From positions 1-8,952 of the forward strand of contig CALCSX010000068.1 in the NCBI GenBank assembly GCA_937894165.1: a stretch of DNA of 8,952 bases. The letters are read 5' to 3'. Positions 1 to 5,656 of this stretch are shown piece after piece (the first letter of the stretch is position 1; each line of letters starts with the position of its first letter). The notes below the pieces were generated by a model. The model saw nothing but the letters and a program-made list of their open reading frames with translations. It had not been told where the DNA came from and did not search any database. The stretch is from an uncultured Saprospiraceae bacterium. GTDB lineage: Bacteria > Bacteroidota > Bacteroidia > Chitinophagales > Saprospiraceae. The translations under genes were made by a program, and so were the position numbers.

Positions 1-677
1 TGAATCTAGGGGGTAGTGGAGATTTCGACTATTCATGGTCCCCAATTGTGAATAATGAAAATTTTGCTGATAGCCTTGCTGTAGGGGAATATTTTATTAC
101 TGTTACAGATTCTAATGATCCTACTTGTTTCCAAGTGATTTCAGTTCAAATCGACTTAGATGACAACCTCGATATTTCAATTTTGCAAATTTCACCAAGT
201 TTGGCTTTAGAAAATACAGGCACTATAGTGCTTGAGATTAATATAGGTAATGAGTTTTATTATGAGTTGATGAATCCGGGTGGAACTATTGAAACCGACA
301 CTATCTCGGGTAGTACTTTGGAATTTAATGAGTTAGGTGTTGGAATACATCAATTGATAATTGAAGAAATCTCCTCAGGTTGCAGAGATACCCTTGAATT
401 CGAAATTGAACTTATATCCTCGATCTTCGAAAGTGAAATTAATGAAATTAATCAACTTCATGTATTTCCAAATCCTGTGAGCGATAAATTGTACTTTAAA
501 GAAGATGTGATTGGGAATTTATTTCAGATTTATACTCTAGAAGGAAAAATCATACATTCTGATTTTTTACAAGAGAATCACCTTAATATGAAAAAACTTA
601 ATCTTGGAGTTTACATTTTAATTGTGGAATATGCTAAAGGGGTGCAAAAAATAGCAAAGGTTGTGAAAGTGGAGTAA
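1..677 (+). CDS. Secreted T9SS cargo protein, C-terminal part (5' end outside window)
   Basis: The reading frame is open from the first bases (full codons from position 3) to a TAA at 675-677, giving 224 visible residues with no start, so the gene begins upstream. The GTG at 48 is only an internal valine: the frame before it encodes good repeat sequence. Residues 10-45 look like the end of a SprB-type repeat (Y-S-W-S followed by A-V-G-E-Y and T-V-T-D). A beta-rich middle follows. The last ~70 residues, starting at F-P-N-P-V (155-159) and ending K-V-V-K-V-E, match the T9SS type A C-terminal sorting domain, which directs transport across the outer membrane and is normally removed at the surface. 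The protein is therefore probably surface-bound or released; its specific function is unknown. It lies 41 bp upstream of a paralogous gene in the same direction, with no terminator seen between them, so co-transcription is likely. Confidence 0.85.
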   Translation, partial: NLGGSGDFDYSWSPIVNNENFADSLAVGEYFITVTDSNDPTCFQVISVQIDLDDNLDISILQISPSLALENTGTIVLEINIGNEFYYELMNPGGTIETDTISGSTLEFNELGVGIHQLIIEEISSGCRDTLEFEIELISSIFESEINEINQLHVFPNPVSDKLYFKEDVIGNLFQIYTLEGKIIHSDFLQENHLNMKKLNLGVYILIVEYAKGVQKIAKVVKVE

Positions 678-718
678 ATAAGTATTAAATATTTTTCTAT
701 TATTTATAAACTTGTTGA

Positions 719-2491
719 ATGAAATCCCATATTTTCCAATTTTCCTTAACTATCTTGATAGCTATTTATTGTCAACCTATTAGAGGACAACAAATCTGTG
801 GTGAAAATAATGGTCTGACTATTAATGAATGTTATGCGGGTTTTTCTGAGAAGGATATAATAAAAGGATGTGCACTTGGGACTGGTAAAATGATTTCCGA
901 TCCTATTAGTCCAATACCCTTATGCAATGATATGATGACAGTTTATAATAATCCCTCTTATTTTGTATTTGAGGCAAATGGACTTGATTATTTTAGTATA
1001 GAAGTAACTCCTATACAAGGAACTTGTAATACACTTGGTACAAATACGGGAGTTCAAAGTATATTATTAAATAGTATAGATTGTACTGGTCTAAATCCAA
1101 TCTCTGATTGCATCGGTGAGTGCCAAGTTGAGCCTTTTATATTGACTACATATCACATTCCTGAAGCAGACGAAATAATAGTTTTAGTCGTCGATGGGTG
1201 TGCTGGTTCTATTTGTGATTTAAGTTTTAATGTGATTAGTGGTATGGAGTATGAAGCTATTCCTCCATCATCTGAAGAAATATCTGCAATGACGATAAAT
1301 AATGAAGGTGAACTACAATGTGGAAATCTATTCTTAAGAGTTGAGCCTGCGATTGATGAATTATGTAATTATATTTGGTATTTTCCAAACGGGGAAAGTG
1401 AAATTACTAATACTGTTGAGATAACTGTAAATGTAAATGAATTCCCTAATGGTGAGATTTGTGTACAGGGTTTCAATGAAGATTGCTTTCCGGGTGTATT
1501 CTTTCCTGAGGATAAGACTATTTGTTATAATTTGCTAAAAGATACGATTTTAGCTATGGTTTATGCGGATCCTACCTCTTGTGGAAGAGATAACGGATTT
1601 GCATTTGTAGATAATGTTTTTGATCTACAATGGGAATATATATGGAGTAATGGTATTACCAGCGAAGTTAATCCTGATTTGGCCGCAGGCATGTATACTA
1701 TCACAATTACGAATAGTAAAGGGTGCGAAGTAATTGATTCAGTTTTCATTGCTCCCAGTGATAGGATTAGTGCTGAAATTGAAATAGTTCAGCCTGATTG
1801 TGGTGAAAATAATGGAAGCATAAAAATTAATGCTTCCGGTGGTTTTAACAATAATTTAAATTTTAGTTGGTCCAATAACCCATGGTTAAATTCCGATAGT
1901 TTAACCTATTTATCACCCGGATTTTATAACGTTACCATAATAGATGAAAATGATTGGTCTTGTAGTATTGTTATTTCAAATATCGAGATTTTTGACGAGT
2001 TAGATGTGATTATTGACGAAGTAAGCCATTCAGATAAGTTTATTCCAAATGGTTCAATAACATTTTCAGTTGAGGATAATATTGATTTTCGATACATTCT
2101 AACCACTCCTAGCAACATTATAGAGGGTACCGGAAGTAATATTGATGGTCTTGGTCCGGGGAAATATTCTCTGGAGGTTATATCGCTTGAGGACGAAGAT
2201 TGTAAATTCACTTATGAATTTGTCATTAAAGGTTTAAATAAAGCTATATCTTTTATCACTTTTAGGGATGATATTCACATTTTTCCAAATCCGGTTAACG
2301 ATATATTATATATAGAACGAGTAGATTCCGATTGCACTTATGAAATATTTAGTGTGGCAGGTGAATTAATTCAAAGAGCGGTTTTGGTTGAAAACTTCAT
2401 CGATCTCAATAACTTCGCTCAGGGAGTATATTTTGTTAGAATATACTTATTAAATGGAGAGCTAAGTACGAAGAAGGTTGTTAAAATGTAA
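719..2491 (+). CDS. Secreted multidomain protein with SprB-like repeats and T9SS type A sorting domain
   Basis: The 590-residue protein has an N-terminal signal peptide (about residues 1-23; likely cut before Q24). Cys18 inside it is preceded by Tyr, so it is not a convincing lipobox. Residues ~25-175 form a cysteine-rich beta domain (Y-F-V-F near 81-84, D-G-C-A-G at 159-163) of a type I associate with large Saprospiraceae surface proteins. Residues ~190-275 are Ig-like, with C-G-N-L and Y-I-W-Y-F-P. Two SprB-like repeats follow, at ~284-345 (W-S-N-G, L-A-A-G-M-Y, C336) and ~354-425 (C361-G-E-N-N-G-S, F-S-W-S, L-S-P-G-F-Y). A further beta module spans ~428-505, and residues ~514-590 are the T9SS type A sorting domain (F-P-N-P-V at 522-526). 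About twenty cysteines suggest disulfides outside the cell. An adhesin or matrix role is possible but inferred. ATG 719 is the start that yields the signal peptide. No promoter was seen in the 41 bp upstream. Confidence 0.88.
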   Translation: MKSHIFQFSLTILIAIYCQPIRGQQICGENNGLTINECYAGFSEKDIIKGCALGTGKMISDPISPIPLCNDMMTVYNNPSYFVFEANGLDYFSIEVTPIQGTCNTLGTNTGVQSILLNSIDCTGLNPISDCIGECQVEPFILTTYHIPEADEIIVLVVDGCAGSICDLSFNVISGMEYEAIPPSSEEISAMTINNEGELQCGNLFLRVEPAIDELCNYIWYFPNGESEITNTVEITVNVNEFPNGEICVQGFNEDCFPGVFFPEDKTICYNLLKDTILAMVYADPTSCGRDNGFAFVDNVFDLQWEYIWSNGITSEVNPDLAAGMYTITITNSKGCEVIDSVFIAPSDRISAEIEIVQPDCGENNGSIKINASGGFNNNLNFSWSNNPWLNSDSLTYLSPGFYNVTIIDENDWSCSIVISNIEIFDELDVIIDEVSHSDKFIPNGSITFSVEDNIDFRYILTTPSNIIEGTGSNIDGLGPGKYSLEVISLEDEDCKFTYEFVIKGLNKAISFITFRDDIHIFPNPVNDILYIERVDSDCTYEIFSVAGELIQRAVLVENFIDLNNFAQGVYFVRIYLLNGELSTKKVVKM

Positions 2492-2505
2492 TCTATCTTT
2501 TTAAT

Positions 2506-2643
2506 TTAAAAAATATCTCGAGGGTTTTCACTTCGTAAGGCATCCGCAGGGCCGATCTCGCAGAGTCGGGTCCGCAGGACGGAACCCCGCAGGTCGCCGA
2601 CCCGAAGGGATACGCCCAAAGGAATAAGATATTTATTTTTTAA
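2506..2643. repeat. Intergenic element: G+C-rich core between AT-rich inverted repeats
   Basis: The outer arms are TTAAAAAATATCT (2506-2518) and AGATATTTATTTTTTAA (2627-2643). They are complementary over 13 positions, apart from four extra bases in the right arm. Four-base TAAT copies abut both ends (2502-2505, 2644-2647), which could be a target duplication, but in AT-rich sequence this is weak evidence. Between the arms lies a core whose composition is foreign to the surroundings (55 G/C out of 77 at 2541-2617). The element starts 14 bp after the stop of the upstream secreted-protein gene and ends before the pyrG promoter, so it could serve as a transcription terminator, or be a non-coding mobile or repetitive (REP/MITE-like) sequence. 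I do not recognise the family, and only one copy is present in this window. Confidence 0.55.
2531..2622. repeat. Array of small hairpins with three-base loops, 14-15 base period
   Basis: Six units each have a short C-rich arm, a three-base loop and a G-rich arm. The loops are GCA at 2546, GCA at 2560, GCA at 2574, GCA at 2589, GAA at 2604 and AAA at 2618, giving spacings of 14, 14, 15, 15 and 14. Best stems: CTC/GAG at 2557-2565, extendable to seven pairs (2552-2569) with T2556 bulged; GTCC/GGAC at 2570-2580; CCC/GGG at 2601-2609. A related CTT-CGT-AAG hairpin (2531-2539) precedes them. Arm bases differ between units, and three units keep full three-base or longer pairing (CTC/GAG, TCC/GGA, CCC/GGG). 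Unit 4 (2587-2593) and unit 6 (2616-2622) have only two solid pairs. A competing longer pairing joins TCGGGTC (2566-2572) to GACCCGA (2599-2605). GNA triloops closed by C-G are known to be unusually stable in DNA. Confidence 0.6.
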
Positions 2644-2661
2644 TAATAGGTCGTATCATTT

Positions 2662-2689
2662 TTTGTTATAAGTTAAAGTGTTACCTTTG
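2662..2689 (+). promoter_or_regulatory. Predicted promoter of the pyrG operon
   Basis: TACCTTTG at 2682-2689 matches the Bacteroidota -7 consensus TAnnTTTG exactly. TTTG at 2662-2665 serves as the -33 element, 16 bases away, one less than the usual 17-23. Transcription would begin near 2694-2697, giving a very short leader. The G+C-rich hairpin array would then lie upstream of this promoter and outside the pyrG transcript. Confidence 0.6.
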
Positions 2690-2703
2690 TATCCCGTATT
2701 AAA

Positions 2704-4326
2704 ATGATTTCTATGTCTAAGTATATCTTTATTACGGGGGGTGTAACATCTTCGTTAGGAAAAGGAATTATTTCCGCATCTGTCGCCAAATTACTTCAAG
2801 CCAGAGGCTACACTGTCACCATTCAAAAGCTTGATCCTTATATCAATGTAGATCCGGGAACTTTGAATCCTTATGAACATGGGGAATGCTATGTTACTGA
2901 GGATGGCGCCGAGACAGATCTGGATCTCGGGCATTATGAAAGGTTCTTGAGTCAACCGACTTCACAAGCCAATAATACAACTACCGGTAGAATCTATCAA
3001 ACGGTAATTACGAAAGAAAGAACCGGTGAATATTTGGGGAAAACTGTTCAGGTAATTCCTCATATTACTGATGAAATCAAGAGGAGGGTCAGACTGCTTG
3101 AATCCGAAAAATTTGATTTTATTATCACTGAAATAGGGGGAACTGTCGGGGACATCGAATCTCTTCCGTATGTGGAAGCATTGCGACAGTTGAAATGGGA
3201 GCTTGGTTCTAAGAATTGTGTGGTAGTCCACCTCACGCTAATACCATATTTAAGTGCTGCCAAGGAGCTGAAAACTAAACCTACACAACACAGTGTCAAG
3301 GAGTTATTAACATATGGTATTCAGCCGGATATTCTGGTGTGTAGGACGGAACATTCTTTGAGTGGGGAGATTAGAGATAAATTGGCACTTTTCTGTAATG
3401 TCGATAGAAATGCGGTCATTGAGGCAATGGATGCAGAGACAATTTACGATGTGCCCATCTTGATGTATAAGGAAAAGCTGGACAAAAGGATACTTCAGAA
3501 ATTGAATATGAAAACGACAGTCGAGCCTGACCTGACGGCTTGGAAGGACTTTCTGGGGAAGTTGAAAAATCCGATCAATGAGGTTAATATAGGGCTAATT
3601 GGTAAATATATAGAACTTCAAGATGCGTATAAATCTATCTTTGAGTCGTTTGTACATGCTTCGGCGTCTAACGAGTGCAAGGTAAATGTATATCCTGTTC
3701 ATGCCGAAAGCTTAGTTGAAGGAGATTTAAGTAAGAAACTCGGGGATTTACATGGGATTCTCGTCGCGCCCGGTTTTGGGTCGAGGGGTACAGAAGGAAA
3801 GTTGAAAGCCATAGAACATGCTCGTAATAATCAAGTTCCATTTTTTGGTATTTGTTTAGGAATGCAAATGGCGGTTATAGAGTTTGCCAGGAATGTGGCG
3901 GAGATGAAAGGAGCTAATTCGACGGAAATGGATGAAGGAACTAAATTCCCGGTCATTGATTTGATGGAAGACCAAAAAGCAGTCGAGGCCAAAGGAGGAA
4001 CCATGCGTTTAGGCTCCTACAGTTGTGAATTGAAATCCGGCACACGTGCATATGCAGCCTATCGCAAGAAGGAAATTCAGGAAAGACACAGACATCGCTA
4101 TGAGTTTAATAATAAGTATAAAAAAATACTGGAGGATAAAGGGATGATTTTTTCGGGCACAAATAAGGATAAGAATTTAGTTGAGATAATTGAAATTACC
4201 AATCATCCTTGGTTTGTCGGAGTGCAGTTTCATCCCGAACTTAAAAGTACTGTAGAACATGCGCATCCTTTATTTGTGGAGTTTATAGCGGCTGCTTTGA
4301 AGTTTAAGAATTCAAATAAGCTTTAA
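2704..4326 (+). CDS. pyrG: CTP synthase (glutamine-hydrolysing)
   Basis: CTP synthase aminates UTP to CTP using ATP and ammonia from glutamine, the last step of de novo pyrimidine nucleotide synthesis; it is cytoplasmic and tetrameric. The 540-residue length is normal. The N-terminal amidoligase domain (to about 270) shows the P-loop region T-G-G-V-T-S-S-L-G-K-G (11-21), D-P-Y-I-N-V-D-P-G-T (44-53) and G-G-T-V-G-D-I-E (144-151). The C-terminal class I glutamine amidotransferase domain (about 295-535) has the nucleophile Cys384 in G-I-C-L-G-M and the catalytic His510 and Glu512 in F-H-P-E. All key residues are present, so the enzyme should be active. The start could be ATG 2704 or the in-frame ATG 2713; the latter gives M-S-K-Y-I-F, closer to family N-termini and with a more comfortable leader after the predicted promoter. 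The stop shares one base with the next gene's start. Residue numbers assume the 2704 start. Confidence 0.97.
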   Translation: MISMSKYIFITGGVTSSLGKGIISASVAKLLQARGYTVTIQKLDPYINVDPGTLNPYEHGECYVTEDGAETDLDLGHYERFLSQPTSQANNTTTGRIYQTVITKERTGEYLGKTVQVIPHITDEIKRRVRLLESEKFDFIITEIGGTVGDIESLPYVEALRQLKWELGSKNCVVVHLTLIPYLSAAKELKTKPTQHSVKELLTYGIQPDILVCRTEHSLSGEIRDKLALFCNVDRNAVIEAMDAETIYDVPILMYKEKLDKRILQKLNMKTTVEPDLTAWKDFLGKLKNPINEVNIGLIGKYIELQDAYKSIFESFVHASASNECKVNVYPVHAESLVEGDLSKKLGDLHGILVAPGFGSRGTEGKLKAIEHARNNQVPFFGICLGMQMAVIEFARNVAEMKGANSTEMDEGTKFPVIDLMEDQKAVEAKGGTMRLGSYSCELKSGTRAYAAYRKKEIQERHRHRYEFNNKYKKILEDKGMIFSGTNKDKNLVEIIEITNHPWFVGVQFHPELKSTVEHAHPLFVEFIAAALKFKNSNKL

Positions 4327-4859
4327 TGTCTGTTCGCAAGCTGTTTCTGGAAGAACTGAACAGGGTGGGGAGGGAGGAGTATAGAGAGATCCCCAAAGTG
4401 CCGGCAATCGTTGTTCTTGACAATATTCGATCCGGAATGAATATAGGTTCTGTTTTTAGAACCTGCGATGCCTTCTCTATCGAGAAGGTAATTTTGACCG
4501 GAATATCTGCTACACCTCCCCATAAGGAAATTCTTAAAGCCGGTTTAGGCGCAAATGAGACTGTGGAATGGGAATATTACTCCCGTTCAGAGGATGCAGT
4601 TATAAAACTTAAAGAGCGAGGCTACAAATGTATAGGTATTGAGCAAACTGATAAAAGCATTATGATCAGTGATTACACTTTCGAATTTCCTTTAGCCATT
4701 ATTATGGGTAATGAAGTTAGCGGAATAAGTGATGAATTACTGGATTTAATGGACGATTTTGTCGAAATACCACAGTTCGGAACCAAACATTCATTAAATG
4801 TCGCAGTTTGTGCGGGGATTGTCTTGTGGGAGCTTGCAAAAAAATACAAGCAATTGTAA
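4326..4859 (+). CDS. TrmH/SpoU-family RNA 2'-O-methyltransferase
   Basis: The 177-residue protein has the three SPOUT-superfamily motifs of the SpoU/TrmH group. Motif 1 is N-I-R-S-G-M-N-I-G-S-V-F-R (33-45), with catalytic-type Arg45. Motif 2 is I-I-M-G-N-E-V-S-G (125-133). Motif 3 is I-P-Q-F-G-T-K-H-S-L-N-V-A (148-160), which with motif 2 forms the trefoil knot that binds S-adenosylmethionine. Such enzymes methylate ribose 2'-hydroxyls in tRNA or rRNA as dimers. The short length, without a substrate-binding N-terminal domain, resembles the minimal TrmL/TrmH-like members, but the target nucleotide cannot be assigned from sequence. The ATG overlaps the pyrG stop (TAATG, 4324-4328), so the two genes are very likely co-transcribed and translationally coupled. 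No ribosome binding site is visible. The gene ends 2 bp from the stop of the convergent gene. Confidence 0.93.
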   Translation: MSVRKLFLEELNRVGREEYREIPKVPAIVVLDNIRSGMNIGSVFRTCDAFSIEKVILTGISATPPHKEILKAGLGANETVEWEYYSRSEDAVIKLKERGYKCIGIEQTDKSIMISDYTFEFPLAIIMGNEVSGISDELLDLMDDFVEIPQFGTKHSLNVAVCAGIVLWELAKKYKQL

Positions 4860-4861
4860 GC

Positions 4862-5557
4862 CTAGTACCTCCTTTTCACTAATCGATATTGTAAAAGTAT
4901 TCCGACGAGTAAAGGGTTGCTTCGCCTACTTCCAAAACTTTCTGAAGGTATACTTCCTCCGTTCAACACAAATTGATTGTCCGAAAATGATGCTAACTGT
5001 GTATGATAAGCAGCGTAAGGCGTTAGTGTAAAGCCTGCACTTAATCCGAAATCAATACCAAGTCCAATACTCATTCCTAAATTGTTGAATCTATTATCCT
5101 CGATAGAAACTAAGTCAGAATCAACTGTATAATTATAAGTTAAGAACTGCGGATCGATAAAAAAGAAAAATCCTTTTTTAAACCACATCCCTGTTTTGTT
5201 GAAGGTAGGACAGTCGCAATCATTTAAGAAATCTAAAGGATATGCCAATATTTTTGAACCGATGGCTAAGCCTGCGCTCTTAATATTGCTTTCCGTTCCA
5301 TTGATCGTGTAATTCCCCACCGCTCCGAAAACACCGGCATATGGGATAAACTCCAAACGGATATTTTTCAATCTAAAATAGGATGTTACCGAAACGAGAC
5401 CTGCGTTTCTGCTCATAAAACTTGCAGGACCATCACTCTCAAGTGTTAATCTCTCCGGAAAATATTCCACAGAAATGCCAATCTGAGAATTGGCTGTTAA
5501 GCCTGAAGTCAAAATGACAAAGAGTAATAAAGCGTACTTAAATAATCCCACACCCAT
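4862..5557 (-). CDS. Predicted small outer-membrane beta-barrel protein, function unknown
   Basis: I do not recognise a named family. From ATG at 5557-5555 the product is 231 residues with a signal peptide (hydrophobic 6-20, then T-A-N-S cut before Q25). The mature part is rich in alternating aromatic/hydrophobic strands and glycine (for example G-L-G-I-D-F-G-L-S-A-G-F near 165-176) and ends in an aromatic residue (Tyr231), typical of an outer-membrane barrel of about eight strands. A C-D-C-P motif (114-117) holds its only cysteines and may form a strained disulfide or metal site. The frame also contains a farther ATG at 5641, but its 28 extra residues spoil the signal peptide and would place the start upstream of the predicted promoter, so I chose 5557. 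It is divergent from rimO and convergent with the methyltransferase gene. Function remains open: a structural or porin-like envelope protein is the most that can be said. Confidence 0.75.
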   Translation of the reverse strand: MGVGLFKYALLLFVILTSGLTANSQIGISVEYFPERLTLESDGPASFMSRNAGLVSVTSYFRLKNIRLEFIPYAGVFGAVGNYTINGTESNIKSAGLAIGSKILAYPLDFLNDCDCPTFNKTGMWFKKGFFFFIDPQFLTYNYTVDSDLVSIEDNRFNNLGMSIGLGIDFGLSAGFTLTPYAAYHTQLASFSDNQFVLNGGSIPSESFGSRRSNPLLVGILLQYRLVKRRY

Positions 5558-5573
5558 TTTATTGCTTTTATAA

Positions 5574-5603
5574 TTGAAGATTACACAAAATAGAATACTT
5601 TTG
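5574..5603 (+). promoter_or_regulatory. Predicted promoter of rimO
   Basis: TTG at 5574-5576, a 19-base spacer and TACTTTTG at 5596-5603 match the Bacteroidota consensus TTG-N17-23-TAnnTTTG fully. Transcription would start near 5609-5612, leaving a leader of about 45 bases before the TTG start codon at 5657. It overlaps the opposing promoter at 5586-5612. Confidence 0.6.
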
Positions 5604-5612
5604 TATAACCAA
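5586..5612 (-). promoter_or_regulatory. Predicted promoter of the minus-strand beta-barrel gene
   Basis: Read on the minus strand, TTG (5612-5610), a 17-base spacer and TATTTTG (5592-5586) resemble the Bacteroidota promoter, with the -7 element one base shorter than TAnnTTTG. Transcription would start near 5580, about 23 bases before the ATG at 5557. This supports the 5557 start over the upstream ATG. Confidence 0.42.
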
Positions 5613-5656
5613 AAAGGATTTAAACAGTTTAAGAAGAACAATAATAATAAATAATT

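Noticed and set aside
48..677. A complete gene starting at GTG 48.
   Set aside because: The frame stays open to the window edge and encodes SprB-repeat-like sequence (Y-S-W-S-P) before the GTG, so the gene is truncated at its 5' end rather than starting here.
2541..2622. A CRISPR array, because of the periodic repeats.
   Set aside because: The 14-15 base period is far too short, the units are degenerate with no spacers, and no cas genes are nearby.
2510..2674. A possible small coding region in the G+C-rich island, where several frames lack stops.
   Set aside because: Lack of stops is expected from the base composition. No start codon precedes the island in the open frames, and the translated sequence is an Arg/Pro-rich repetitive string typical of structured non-coding repeats.
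3060..3299. Minus-strand ORFs inside pyrG (2962-3231, 3060-3299) and in other genes (1561-1749, 1924-2211, 4323-4523, 6572-6763, 7964-8158).
   Set aside because: All are antisense to well-supported genes and show no signal peptide, motif or promoter of their own.
4798..5031. A 77-residue + strand ORF across the convergent gene ends.
   Set aside because: It begins inside the methyltransferase gene and continues antisense to the barrel gene; no start context or protein-like features support it.
5558..5641. An upstream start (ATG at 5641-5639) for the minus-strand beta-barrel gene.
   Set aside because: The added 28 residues place two hydrophobic stretches before the real signal peptide, and the predicted promoter lies inside this segment.
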